From Morella rubra (Eukaryota; Streptophyta; Magnoliopsida; Fagales; Myricaceae): a stretch of DNA of 64,000 nt. The notes under the pieces were generated by a model, which saw only the letters and a program-made list of their open reading frames with translations, made no database searches and was not told the DNA's origin. The stretch spans positions 33,150,235 through 33,214,234 of the forward strand of contig CM025850.1 of NCBI GenBank assembly GCA_003952965.2, in the 5' to 3' direction. A program made the position numbers and the translations under genes. Below, piece after piece: positions 24,075 to 37,800 of the stretch (within the stretch, counting starts at the first letter, position 1; every line of letters starts with the position of its first letter).

Positions 24075-24420
24075 CTATTTCATAAATTTATAAAATGACA
24101 TTAAAATTTCAAAATCTAACACAAACATCAATAACTTGTATACAAACTTCAACAATTTTTGACACAAATTTTTATATCTTTTAAAAAATAAATTTTAACA
24201 AATCTTCTCTCTCTATATTTTTTTTATCAAACTCAATATTTTTTTATTAAAAAATTACATCAAATTATCTCTACATTTTTTACAAATTTCAATAAAAATT
24301 AAATATCTTTAAACTTTTACTAACTTTTTACACAAAAATTATAAAACTCTAATCTATATAAATATTTATAATTTTATCAAAAATCTTAAAAATCTTAGAA
24401 TTCTTTATAAAATGAACATC
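24075..24420 (-). repeat. AT-rich dispersed repeat (opposite orientation to 39660-40060)
   Basis: Read on the minus strand, this matches 39660-40060: both carry the order ATTTTGATA(G/A)AATTGTAAATA, ATATAGATT.GAGTTTTATAA, TTTTGTGTAAA, and TTTAATAAAAAAATATT.GAG. Similar fragments occur at 1-220 and 4840-5160. It looks like a non-coding dispersed family. I see no clear terminal inverted repeats. Confidence 0.6.
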
Positions 24421-25266
24421 CCTCTCAATGATGAAGACTTCCTTTAGCTATTTTAGCCACTGAAAGCCTGAGTGGTGTTTGAGTGCCACCCAAAATTTTG
24501 GCCTAATTAAAAAAAATTATAAAATAATATTTTTCTCTTTATCAAATCATTTTTCTACTTTAATATTAAGTCAAATCTTTTTTCTCTTTATTTTTTCATT
24601 AATTATCTTCACTTTTCACCTATTCCATACTTTTAAAATTTTAATCACTTCAAAATTTTGAAAAGCTTAGCTAGCAATAATAATCTGTGTAGTTTTATTT
24701 TTCAGTTATTTTGGTACCAGATCAAGATGTATAATTTTTTATTAATCAGATGATGCAATGAGGGGAGAGGCAAACAGAACAAATGTTAAATACATATGAA
24801 TTATTGTAAATATATTTTTTGAAATTTAGTAAGAGCAATATCAAATAGTGTAAGGTTGTGTTTGTCTCTCTCAATTGTATTATACAATTCGGATAAAAAA
24901 TTTCTAAAAGTATCAATTTACAACACATAGGTCATAATCCAAAACATTAAGAATTTTTGAATATAAACATAATTAATTCAAAATTTTAGTTAAGAAAAAA
25001 AAATCAAAATCATTTTATTTTTACAATTAAATTATTTCTTTTTATTATAATAAGTACAAATAAAATTCTATTTTCATTATTTTTCCTCAAAATCTAATAA
25101 AACTTTAATCTACCTTAATTTTCGCAACATTCTCAAATTTTTTTCAAAAAAACATCGTTTGCAAAGTCGTGAGCCCATTGGACACAAACCTTGTCAGTGC
25201 ATGTCGAGTTCGGGGTAGGGCACGGATGCTGTCAACTATCAATGGAGTTGTAGATTAGGCTAATAA

Positions 25267-26262
25267 GGGCTTGTTTAGAAAAGGGTTTAAGTTTTGGTTT
25301 TGATTTTAAATTTTAAATTTTAAGATTAAAATATTATTTTTTGTAAGGATTTGTTTGGCTTAAAGATTTTGAATGATTTATGTTTTATTAAATAAATAAT
25401 AATATTATTATATATATAAAAAAAATAAAAATAGAAAAAAATAATATCAAAAAATAAGTAAAAATGGTTTTTAAATAAATAAATAGATAAAATATCAAAC
25501 TAATAAAAAAATGATAAAATTAAAAAGATAAGATAAAAATCGTGCAAAATTTATATAAAACAAATAAAATTTTACAAAATAATAAAAATATAATTTCAAA
25601 AAATTGATTAAAATTTTCAAAAATAAAAACTTAACAATAATTAGCAAATATATAATTATTAAAACAATTATATAACTACAAATCACTTCTGATTTATATC
25701 AAATTTATTATCATTATATAACTACAACAGCTTGATTTATTCAGAAAATACAAATAATTAAAACATCTTAGTTATTTGTGTTGTTTTATAATAAATTAGA
25801 ACCGCGATTGTACAACTATTTGTTACTTTTAAGTTAGCTCATTGGATGCTTTAAATGATTGTAATAATTTTCATAATTATTATATTTTTTGTTAAGTTTT
25901 TATTTTTGAAAATTTTAAATTTTTTTTAATTTTTTTTATTAAAATTTTATTTGTTTTATAAATTTTGCACCATTTTTATCTTGTCTTTTTATTTGGTATC
26001 ATATTTTGTATTAGTTTGATATTTTATCTATTTTTATAATTTTTATATTTATAAAACCATTTTTACTTATTTTTGAATTATATATTTTTTATTTTATTTT
26101 TGAATATCATAATAATAATATTAATTTAATTTAATAAAACATAAATCATTCAAAATCTTAATCAACCAAACAAACTTATAAATTTTTAATCTTAAAATTT
26201 GAAATTTAAAATTTAAAACCAAAACCAAAACTTAAAACTTAAATCCTTTTCCAAACAAGCCT
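25267..26262. mobile_element. Foldback element with arms of about 400 bp
   Basis: The left arm begins GGCTTGTTTAGAAAAGGGTT. The right arm, read on the opposite strand from 26262, begins GGCTTGTTTGGAAAAGGATT. The match continues inward through landmarks such as TTTTGAATGATTTATGTTTT, AAGTAAAAATGGTTTT, GATAAAATATCAAACTAAT and TTTTCAAAAATAAAAACTTA. The arms therefore span roughly 25267-25660 and 25870-26262 around a spacer of about 200 bp. There is no transposase. It resembles a large MITE. Transcribed, it would form a long hairpin. I could not identify a target duplication. Confidence 0.8.
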
Positions 26263-26439
26263 ACGTGGCTAATCCATGACAAAAGTGGCTATAGAACAGT
26301 ACCAAAATAATTAAGGAAGTCAACAAAGAATCGCATTAGCTCATGTTCTACGCCAACAAACCCTGAGGTTCAACAACTCCGGAAAACTCTCTCTCTCTCT
26401 CTCTCCCCTGTTGGAGTGCAGACAAGAATGGTTGGAATT

Positions 26440-26878
26440 CACTTCTTTTTACTGAAAAGTTTATTCATAATTGAGTAATCGACGATGCCAATTCACCCGG
26501 AAAAGGATTAAGATATTCTGCTTGATTGTTTTTTCCCAATTAACTGCTACTTTATATCACAAATCGCAGTTTACAATATCATCTGGTAGTAACACAACAT
26601 CAACATTTCCAGAAAATTCTACCAGCCTTGCTCCCTGGGGAATCCATTTGAATGCCCAAATTTGTGCGATCTTTCAACTTTCTTTCATATCCCTACCTAA
26701 TATTCTCTACATAAAATTGGATTTCCACAGGATCAAAGTCGAAAGAAGTCTTGGTAGCGGCCTATTGCCCATCAGTTGGATCGGACCAAAATCCGGCATT
26801 ATCATTAAATTTTTTTGACTTTTTTGAGTTATTAATTATGGCATTTACAACCAAAACATTGAAGGTAGGAAATGTATC
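26440..26878. other. Unassigned stretch beside the FUSC pseudogene
   Basis: A 115-codon plus-strand frame (26471-26818) and several minus-strand frames overlap here. None resembles a family I know. The minus strand reads AFKWIPQGARLVEFSGN before a stop, which looks like a coding remnant, but I cannot identify it. Part of the stretch may be 3' flank of the FUSC pseudogene. Confidence 0.3.
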
Positions 26879-28881
26879 TTACGTATGCAAAGATTGAATT
26901 TTACAGGAAATTTCGTTCAGATTCACATGGCTTGAGGGATTCTCCCATTTGACTAATTCTTTTACTTCTTTCTCGATCTCCATTGTTTCTCTTATCAAAC
27001 TATTGATGCAGAAGACTAGGCCTCTCAAACAAAGAACTATTTGGCTCTTTCGCTTCTCCTCACCTTCCTTAGCATAGACCGTGTCAGTTTCTTCGTTCAA
27101 GAGCCGAAGGGAAGAACTTATAATTATTTCAACTTCTTTTTCATCTGTACACAACAGCCTCGATGCATTTGCATTTGCCGATTTTCCCAACTCCATGTCA
27201 TTAGACACAACTTTCTTTTGCAGCTCTTTCTCCAGTGCTGCAAGGGTCTTGATTGAAGTCAACTTTTGGAGGCATTTCAATGAAGAGCCAACTTTGCTCT
27301 TGAATATCTCCAGATCATCGTCCATGTGTTCTTGGAGCTCCTTTATATCAAACCCGGATATTTCGGGTACTTTCGAGAGGAATTCTGTTTGGTAGGCCAC
27401 AAAAGTGAGAAGGTTTACCATCTTTGACAAAGATGTAAGAAGCTTACCATAACAAGAGCCATGAAAAGGTAAGAACCAGAAATTAGGTTCCAATTCTGCC
27501 TCTGCAATGGACTTTTCTAATTGGGTAATATGAGTTTTCAGCTTGTTCTGCTTTCCTCTCAGTGCCAGCAAAGTTGAAGCTGGCATTTTCTTCACACTGG
27601 AACAAGGAACCATGTCGTTAATCCAATCTTGAAGTGCCCCCAAGGACTCTGAAAGTTCAGTCTTGGCCAGAGTTGCTGCTCTTGTTGGATTCAAGAGAAT
27701 CTCTACTACGAGGAAACAAATTAAACCAATGCATGCCTCTGTGATTCTAGCAATGGCAAATTCAGTTGGACGGCCGTAATTTTTCCTACCTAAGATTAAT
27801 GATGCCCCTATAACTGCTGAAATTCCACCGGCTTGGCCATACATTCTGTTGTGCATTAGAAAACTGGTGAATACTATCCAAGGTATTAGAGCTAAGAACC
27901 TGAAATCTCCAAGTTGTTGGAAGATGTAGCTGCAGAGGATTCCGTAGACCGATCCCATTGCTGTGCCTTGTGCTCGAGCATTTGCAAGCGTAAATGTGGC
28001 TTGTCTTCCTGTTACGAACTGATGGCAATTGGAGTCCTGACCAATATCCATTTTCTTTCATATGTCAAACCCAAGAGCACAGCAAGGCCTAGAGAAAGTG
28101 AGCACTTGAAGGCAAAAACCAAACTCTGGCTGGTCGGTAACAGGTCAAGACTTCTCCAGTCCATACTGAATCTATTCATTGGTTCTTTCCTAAATCAGGG
28201 ATTTTCTACTGCTGGATTCTTAGTGCAATCTAATCTATCGGGATCTTTGACAAGGTTGCATCATTCCCGAGATTCAACAGCTACAGAGAAGTAAAGGCAG
28301 CTCTTTGTTGGGATTATTTTTCTGAAACTCCAGATCAAGTTCATCTTTTGTTCCGATGTCCGTTGCAATCATATAAAGCTTTCTTCTAAACTTCTCTTCT
28401 GCTATTTTTGCCCATAATTGCAACTTTCACTCCTTAAAATTCTCTGAACTATCCATTTATCTTGCAGCCCCCGCGGGAAACGAAGGAAGTTAAGGCAATT
28501 TCCATTCCTCTTATTGGTACTTCTATGGATCGCGACTTTTCCACTGTACTGCATTTAAGGAATTTGATCTGAGGTCTTTCCCAAAGCAATCCTTCCTGTT
28601 CAGGAGGAAATGGACGACTTCAGCTGATTGATTTAGATAAATATCTAAGCTATGTGGCATAAAGTTGGAATCTCCTTAGTAAAGGTAGTCAATACATATG
28701 AATACTAGCGTACCAGGTTGACTTTGATACTCCGAAGAAGCCTGTCTCCTGCTTCAGAAAGGGACTTTGCTTGAGAGACCAGGTCGACCGAAGCTGGGTT
28801 GTCTTGGGCTAAGAAGGCCTCGATGACGTTTTTTAACCTTTCAGAAACGTTTTCAGCAAAAAACCTCCATGATTTCCTTAC
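26879..28881 (-). pseudogene. FUSC-family membrane transporter (AaeB/YccS-like), truncated and frameshifted
   Basis: Three pieces in order match the plant FUSC/aromatic-acid-exporter-like family (At2g28780 type). Exon 28714-28881 encodes RKSWRFFAENVSERL and ...AKSLSEAGDRLL. The next exon starts at 28595 (EGLLWERPQIKFL, then IEVPIRGMEIALTSF) and then breaks down into stops. The last part (28010-26879) is an intact frame of over 370 codons with the second membrane domain (VTGRQATFTLANARAQGTAMGSVYG, then FLALIPWIVF and GGISAVIGASLILGRKNYG) and a cytosolic C-terminus. Near 28030-28060 the conserved ENGYWSGL...ISFVTGRQ segment is split over three frames by small deletions. The N-terminal exon with the first membrane domain is not found before 30000. 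A pseudogene, although a transcript from the intact 3' part is possible. Confidence 0.85.
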
Positions 28882-28899
28882 CTGTTACGTAAGAACGAA

Positions 28900-31800
28900 C
28901 CATTAGTGCTTCACGATTATACACGGCAAATGTCACAAATAGTGACCACAGATATACTTTTTTTCTATGCTGTCCTATTAATTTATATAAATAATGAAGC
29001 CTCTAACCACACTGCCCTGGTTTGTGGATGATGGGTGGGATATGGTGTTGTTAAACTAATTAAATGGTCTAAATAACTGGAATAATTATTAATCATACGG
29101 TAATCCAGACAGGATAACCTAGATTTATCTCAGCACATCTAATGGTACATTTACATGCCTCCGAAAAAAGCAGAAAAAAAAAAAGAATCCGCCAAAACAG
29201 AAGGTCAGAATCTCAATAAATTAGAAAAAAAACAATAATAAAATAAAATAAAAATAAAATAATATAATAACCATCAACAACATAAAAATAACAAATAAAC
29301 CCAAATTAACTAAAAAAAATATAATAATACTAAAAAAAAACAAGTTATTACGGTAAAAAAAATATAAAAAAATCAATTTACTAAATTAAAAATCACAAAG
29401 ATAAAAAAAAAAATAATGAATAAAAAAAAAAATAGAGAAAAAAAAAAAAAAAACTATATATAAAAAAATAAACACAAATCACATAATAGAATATATGGAA
29501 ATCAAATAAAATTCAACATAAAATAAAAGAAAAACATGAATCAATGAACAAAAATATAATCAAAAAAAAAAAAAAAAATACAATAAAAAAAAATAAAATA
29601 AAATGAAATAAAAAAAAAAAACTAAAAAAAGACAATAAAATAGAAAAAAAATACAACATTCTGAAAAACAACTTTCAAAATACAAAAATACCGTAATAAT
29701 ATATTCATTAAAATAAAAGAACTAATTAATTCATACAAAATATATATATAATTAAGAAAAATAAAAATAACACAAAGAATAAAAATAAGAAAATAACTAA
29801 AAAAAACAAAGCAAAATAAGAGCTCAACAATCCAATTAATCATAAAACGATTATTACATTAAGCAACTTTTGATTTCTAACCCATCAAATATTTCTTTCT
29901 TTTTTTTTGTAATTCTCTGACTCGACTTACTCATAGTGTTCCCTTTTTCTGAGTTAGCGCAACAGAGATCACCGACGCGTTTCCTCCTAAGTATCATCAT
30001 GGACATGATCTAAGAACTTATAACAATTACTCTGTTTTTTTTACTCAATATATTCCCAACCAATTCAGAATTCCACAGAAAACCTTTAAAATTCTGGTAT
30101 CTTAACTTTTTCATCGAAATCAGATTTAATAAAACTCCTGGGTTTAAGCGGTCCACTGTCATATAACCAGCTAGCTTCTCGTAGATTATGAATACTACCA
30201 TAATTATCCTATGCATTCTAATACACTAAAATATGATCCACAAAAAAAGTGTATCGCCTATATTAACTAAAATTGGCATGCTTTCAGTCCCCAAAGCTTT
30301 CTTAAGAGCTAATACCGCACTTTATTTGTGTTCTTTGTCTTATGCATAGGAAGTAACTGAAGCTAGTAAAACATTTACTCCCAATTCTGAAATTTTTCAG
30401 TACCTCCTTCTTGAATTTCTACGTTGGATCAAGCCGCTTTAATTGCAAGAAACTTATTGAAAATCATACTGTTGTAGTTAGGCGTAAAAACAACATGTCC
30501 ACCACAGATACCAAGGCTTTTCAGAGTCTGTATTTATTGTCCCACCATTGAATTGTGCATGAGACTTGTGGCACCATGAATACTGCACCCACATTACCTT
30601 ATCACGATTGCCCAATGCATCCCTCTAATTTCAGTCGTTACTCGGCACGCACACAAAGCATGGACAGCCACCTCCATCGCTCACGACCATGTTTCAACCC
30701 GAGTATTCCAGCGTAGTCTACCCTCCCACTAGACAGAGAGGACTACCTGGAATGTGCCAAAAAAACCTTATAGTCAGTATCTGTGCTTCTCGAACGATCA
30801 TATATCTTGTCACTTACGAAAACTCGGATAGTAAGAGCGCCTATAGTCCGGGCTCTCAGCCATCACTAGACAAGAAACACAACAAAAAAATGCACGCGAA
30901 AATTATAACGATAAAAAGCATGAAAACCATCACAAAACTCACAAAACAAATGACATAACGAACCAAAGTGAAAATGTATCGTTAACTAAAACATAGTAAA
31001 CATCTATCTCAGATAATGTGATACATGAAAATTTTATAATTTACGACAAGACTCATTCGAAAAAAAACTGAGAAGGAAACACAATACAAAAAAGATAAAA
31101 GTCATAGTAAGAATAGAAAAAAATATAATAGTCTAAAAATCAAACCACCAAAAAAAAAAGAAAAAACGTTAACATTATACAACAATATAATTAAATGAAT
31201 AAAATATCGTATAACATATTAAGTCGACACAGATGAAATAGAATCTTCTATATTACACCAACGCACGAGACGCCCCAAAAAAAAAAAACATTTCATAAAA
31301 TTAATTAACACAAGAACGTTCGGACAGTATACAAACTGAAAAAAGGACTAAAATACAAAAGATATGACTCTGAACATAATCGATAGACAACTGTTACATA
31401 ATAACTGATGCTGACGTATAAGTGCAAACCAAGATTAACAACTATACGATAACAATACAATCAATTACTAACAAGTAAATTGCACCCCCGTACTCCAAAC
31501 TAATCTGAAAGCGATCTTCTTTTCCCACAATACATATTTAATCGGTGGCTTAATGTCCGTGACTTCACAAAGGATACTTTGGGTCGTGAAGCCCAGGTAT
31601 CAAGTCCCTATCACAATCATAACCGTATACGCCGTCCACCCCTAGTCTTTAGTTCTACCTTCAATCTATAGGAAAAGCTTAATTAATGTTTTAACTAGTA
31701 ATGAATCAAAATTTGAAATAGAAGTAATTGCATATTAGACCCGCATGCAAAAATCTACATTTAACGACTATGTATGAATCACTTTGTCTTAATTTTCCAT

Positions 31801-34700
31801 TGATCGATTCTAATGATATAATATTTATGACAGTAATGGAGTAAACCGGGCACGAGTCTATCAAGCACAAAAGCCTCCGAGTGTATTATCGTCCTTCCAA
31901 TCTCTATTCATATACTTAATACTCTTTCAAGGATGAATATCTTTCTTCTTATCTTTCTCTGATTTGTCAATTTGTTTGCCTCCGAAGAAATTATAGTATC
32001 ATCTCGAGAAACTCTGTCTTTATTATACAAGAAAACACCACTTAAGTCGCCTTAACGTAGCAATTAGAAATTCAATCACTCTATGACTTAAACTCGAGCG
32101 TAAAGATAACCCAAGGACGTACGATTCAAAGTACCTCAACCTCAATGGGTGGGATCAAATATCCTATTAAGAATATTAAAGATCAATTATGAATAAGAAT
32201 CATCCATCACCATTGCACAAAAATCAAACAAACACGTGACGTGATTTTTTATCCGCCACCCCAATCACCTTCGTAGTTCGCAGGAGAATACCGTAATATG
32301 GGGGCGTTTCAGAATTTCTTTGTCCATTACTCCTCATTACATAGATTTTCGAACGGGGGAGATAGGAAAACAACCCTAGGCAAAATTTAAGGTAACCAAA
32401 ACCCTCAATCACGCTGGCACACTCAATCAAGAAAGACACTCGTTTATATGGATCCCCCTTTTCTTTCTTGCATATACATATATTTTAGATCCGCGGAGAT
32501 TTCTATGACGTACAAAATCTGGCTCTCTCTACAGTGTAACAACCAGAAAATCGCGTTACTTTCCTCGTTTCAAAGCGTTATCTCCCGTTCGTCTATCTCT
32601 CACACTCTACTCTTACAGTATGCCAGAAATGCTCCAACAGCCATGCTCAATTAGAATATTGTATCCACAATGGATCGAGAATTCGGAAATCGACAACCGA
32701 ATCACACGTATCAATTATTGCGAAACAAATTTGAAGCCCCGAATGACGATTGTTAATATCATCTAAACCCACAAATATATATTAATACTCTCCAATACTT
32801 CATTTCGTCGAAATCCATATCTCCATTACTGCGCACTGCGGTCATCGAGCCAATCGTATCACAAAAAATTTCGATAGATAAGAGATCTATCGGCTAGTCA
32901 TTCAAGTAAATCTCATCAGTCCCCAGAGGCATTCTTTATATATACTTTCTCATAGCGATGGAGGTGTGCTCCTTCTCAAAAAAAAGTTCTTAAAACTTCC
33001 CGCACTCACAAAGTGGTCAATGAGTTAGTCAGACCCGGTATTCATATGGTTCGATTCATGCTTGGGGTCGACTCTAATTCAACTTTCTATAACAATAAAA
33101 CTTGTAACTTAAATGATATATGTGATGAAAAGTTATTACATGTATTTAGAGTTTGTCGTGGTGAGTAGCCTTTAATGCGACCAAGCTAAACCAAGTTTAT
33201 CTTAGCTTCGCGCACAGTTGTGTTGCTAATTGTCTTTAATCACAAAATAAAATAAAATAAAAATCAAAACTAGAGTTTGAGTGTATTTTTTCTTCAATAG
33301 CTCTACAACCATTTAGTAGGTTAGGAATGGTATTCTCACCTTCCACCGATCACATCCTCCATCGTTTGAATAAGATCTCGTTGACATACAAATTTTAGTA
33401 TGGTCAATCAATAACAAAGTTATTTTTGGTGTAGTCGGTTTGATTTCTAATGGAAAAACAATTTTGTTTCGCACATGATCATAGTCCAACTGAGACTCAA
33501 AAGTTTTTTGAAGTCACTAAAATCACTTTTTAATATTTGATACACATTATATTTTCTGTTATATTGTATGATTAATAAACTTAATTCTCAATATGAGTTT
33601 GAGATGAATTAAAAATAACATATGTATCGGAATCGAATAAATATATTTGTCATAAAAATAATAATAAATACATAAAATTATGAATGTATAATCACAGATA
33701 TAAAGCTTGGAGGCGAGAACAAGAGAAAAGAGAGAGTGCAAGTTCAAATTGTTGTGGGAGAAGAAGAGATGAAACATAGAAACTTAGATTCCTTCTTTCA
33801 AAGAAGAAATCATTTATTTAATATATAATGCTTCATTTTACAATTAAGTGATTATATTTTTAAGTGACTAAATTTTACCAACCTCTCGAGACACCGAAAA
33901 GTAGAGAAAGGACATTTCGAATTTTTGTTTACGATGAAACAAACGAAGTTAATCTCATTCTCAAGTGAGTTAAATTACCAAAAAAAAAATCATTATTAGT
34001 GACTTTCACTTCTATTCTCTTTAAATAAGAGAATGTGAACTTAAGACAACAATAATAAAAAATCAAAATCTCTGAGCATGTATCTTGCCTTAAGTAGACA
34101 TTGTATTTGCCATATAATGCTGGCCTTTTTTTTACAAAAAAAAAACAATTACAATATAGTGGTGGATGTAGGGGCCGCCTACCCATTGGACAGGCATAAA
34201 AAAAATTTTTTTTTAGACGTAAATTTTTTTTTTTTTAATTTTATCTTAAGAGTCGTCCCTTTCAAATTAGGTCCTGAATTCGCTTACAAATAGAAATGGT
34301 TCATGGAAGGTAGTGTCACACTTCTATCACAAAAGTATCTATTTTTTCACCCCCCGGCGATTGCTGCAGTCTGGACCTAGAATTTCTTTGACACAAGAGC
34401 CCAAAAGAAAAGACATTATTCTTTTTGGGTCAAGAGAACACCACTAATTTTGACACTACAAACGAAGGGTTTGACAATGCCACTTCGATTTTCCGTGGGC
34501 TGAGGCACTTTGTCATTGGGTTAATCTTAGCTCTAGCTATTGGGCTTGGGACTATAATATGGCATTTTTTCAAACATGTGGAATGGATACCTTGACATCT
34601 CAAGTGGGTTGGCCCTGGTTTGGCAGTATCTCTTTTTTCAAGTGAAACAGAGGCAACAGAAGAAGAGGCAATGGCAGTTTGTTTGCTCTTTTTTTTAAAA
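28900..34700. other. Gene-free AT-rich region with A-rich, G-poor tract
   Basis: No gene recognised. At 29160-29860 the plus strand is dominated by A, with very little G and long stretches of AAAT-type text. A second A-rich patch is at 30880-31200. From about 30000 to 33000 the sequence has normal complexity but no reading frame, splice pattern or repeat that I can place. Poly-T/poly-A runs near 34130-34240 interrupt it again. Confidence 0.6.
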
Positions 34701-34768
34701 AAAAAAGGCCGTTTATTTAAATGAGAGGTTGAGGAAACGACCAAAGTGAGTGTGAGTGAGGTCATTAT

Positions 34769-34774
34769 CTTATC
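34769..34774 (-). promoter_or_regulatory. I-box-like GATAAG upstream of CSP41B
   Basis: CTTATC on the plus strand is GATAAG on the minus strand, 115 bp upstream of the CSP41B start codon. GATAAG I-boxes are common in light-regulated promoters of plant chloroplast-protein genes. A six-base match is weak evidence by itself. Confidence 0.35.
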
Positions 34775-34888
34775 CTAACTGCTAGAACGAGAGACAGCCA
34801 AAGAAGAGGTGATGGGCAAAGAAACATCCTTCAAATTTTCAGTCCCAACATACCCAAGACAAACGGGTGGTGGTGGACAGAGAGTGGC

Positions 34889-37800
34889 ATGGCAAAGCTG
34901 GTGGTGTTGCAACAAAAGCAACCTTCTTTTTCTATCCTCCCTGCCTCTTTTTCGGACTTTAATGGGGCTAGACTGCAGACTCAAATTCAGGTTCTCCCAC
35001 TCCTTATGCCTCTCCTCTAGTCCCATTTGTCTGTATAATCTAAGTTGCCAAATTTAAGTATTTTTTTTCTTAAAATAGACGCTACCTATATAAATCTCAA
35101 GAATCCGAATAAGCAGAGCCAGAAATGGGCGTGTTATAATACCAGAAGTCCAATTGGTCGCATATTAATAGGCTTTTATGTTCTATTGCTCTAGGCGGGT
35201 GTTTGGTGAAAGGGTTCGCTTTCTGTATTGTATATACACGTATATCAGATTGTAGAGAGAGAGGATTGCGTATTGACATCGTCTGGTGTTTTTAGTTTTG
35301 AGTTTCCGGATATTGCCGGAACTCCGCTTGTTTGACTAGAAAACAAGCAACTCTATTTTGGAGTTATTATCTTTAGACACTCAATATGTAGCCCAAAACA
35401 ACAGCAGCACATTCAAAACGTGGCACATACTTTGAGCCCAATTTTGAACCACTGGTATGCTTTCCAAGTTTCTTTCAACCTTAAGAAGTAGGAAATATGT
35501 AGCTTAAAATATTAACGACATCAATTATAGTGAAGGCACAAGCCTGTATCAGCCAGACAAACTGACAAACAGAGAACCGGTTTATCTTAAACTTCAGTCA
35601 ATGTAGTGATACTCTTCATCCGACCTCCTTATGCATCAAAGTAATCAGTTTTCTCTCCCTACCTTCTAATTCTGGTGACAGTTGAAAAGAAAGGTATGGA
35701 AGCCGAAAGGAGCATTGCATGTCTCCGCATCAGCCACCAAGAAAATTCTTATAATGGGTGGCACCAGATTTATTGGCATCTTTTTATCAAGACTCCTAGT
35801 CAAAGAGGGTCACCAGGTAGTTTCCCCCTCTAGTTGGTTTATTACAATTTTAGTTGTTGTTATTCCTTTTTTTTTTCCACTTGCTATCTTCATATTCAAT
35901 GACATCTTGGATACCGTAATAAATTTGAGGTATAACTTTGGGCAGGTGACATTATTTACCAGAGGAAAAGCACCCATCACGCAACAATTGCCTGGTGAAT
36001 CTGACAAGGATTTTGCTGATTTTTCTTCCAAGGTAATCTATCAGAATTGAAAGCTCTATTGGCCAATATGAAATTTAATGTAAATTTCTGGTCTGGTTTT
36101 AGTAGTGTTTTTGGATAATAAATTACTTACTGCATAGTTGCTAAATCTGTATGTTATGCTAGATCTTGCATCTGAAAGGAGACAGGAAGGACTTTGAATT
36201 TGTGAAATCGAGTCTCTCAGCTGAAGGCTTTGAAGTTGTTTATGATATAAATGGTGTGCACAATCTCATTTATGCACTCTTGAACTGCACAATTTGCATT
36301 CTTCCACTATTATGCACTCTTGAACTGCACAATTTGCATTCTTCCACTATGATACAACTCTTTGATCACAGAAGCACAATGTCTTACTCTTCAGCTTCAA
36401 ATATTTTGTACATTTGGCCTTATTTGCAGGACGAGAGGCAGATGAAGTTGAGCCCATATTGGATGCATTGCCAAAGCTGGAACAGTAAGCTCCGAACAGC
36501 TTGTTGATGATATTCACACAGTCTAACTAACCATAGATGTAATCTTGTCACTGGGAACTCTGGTTGGTCATTGGTACTGTGTCACTAGTCGTGGATTTTA
36601 TTTTTGGTAAGTAATATATTGATCGCTCAAAATCTATACAATCACCAATTGAAAACCGAACAGAATCATTTGGGCAAACAATTCACAAAGAACACTAGTA
36701 AACACTAAGCACTAACCAAACACTTCAAACAACTGCATAGACCAATAGACATAAAAAAGAAGTCTAACACTAGTCCTGGATTTGATTTGAAGTCCACTAT
36801 GTGCACCCTGGAAATTCATTATTTTCGAACTGGAAATTTATTATGGGTTTCATTATAGATAACATTAATCTTTTACATGCAGATTACTGGATATAGCAAA
36901 TCATTAGTTAGAACGAAGATTAGTTTTGTGTAGAAACCATGCAGTCTTTGGTGAATATATCACCAACATTTTTGGAAAAAAGAAAAAAAAAAAAAAAGAT
37001 AACTTGATATGCCTTTGACGTACATCTTTTGAAAACCTATATTCGTTGGGTTTGGTGAAGAGTAAAACCATGCAAAGATTTCACTTTGGTGTTAGAATTG
37101 CGTTTTGTGTTATCTGAAATTTAACTTGTTCTCAGGTACATTTACTGCTCTTCGGCCGGTGTTTACCTCAAGTCTGATTTACTACCCCATTTTGAGGTAA
37201 GTTAAAGATTGTTTTAGGCAAAAACAAAATGAGGGTGATAAGCAATTATCAAATTACCGAAGGCAACAAACCTCTTTACTTAATGGGAATTGATAAGGAG
37301 CCTAGTATGTTTCAGTGGGAAGGCCTATCTTCCCGCCATGTCTACATTCCCATACTTATGGCGTTCTTCTTAGATGAAGGTCTCTTCGGCCTCTTCAGGA
37401 CTATAAACTATTAAAGCTAGCCAAAGCTTTTGACTTGGGTGGAGCTTCACAAAAATGAACGCCTTCTCTGCTCCCTGCTAATTTAGGATTCCAACCTCAG
37501 CTCAGCCCACATGCACACTTCCGACCCTGCCTCAAGTATGACAATAGTAATGTGAGCATGGATGTGCAATAGTCAAGGACTTCAGTTCTTGCCTTAGATT
37601 GTCGTACTGCTGCGAAGTTGTTTAATCTTTTCTTCTTTTGTGTTTTCTTTGTCTCTCTTTCTGTCCCCCTTTTCTGGTTATTTCTCTCACCTCCCTCAAT
37701 ATTTGAGGAAATATCAGGAACTCAGTCTACATTTTCAGAGATGACAAGGTCGTCCTCCTTAGATTGTAGTCCATAAAAAGGATATGCTCCTAGAACCACT

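Noticed and set aside
26471..26818. 115-codon plus-strand frame
   Set aside because: No family resemblance, and minus-strand frames overlap it; listed only as an unassigned stretch.
30000..33000. Organelle DNA insertion or bacterial contamination
   Set aside because: I recognised no plastid or mitochondrial gene, tRNA or rRNA text, and no long bacterial-type frame.
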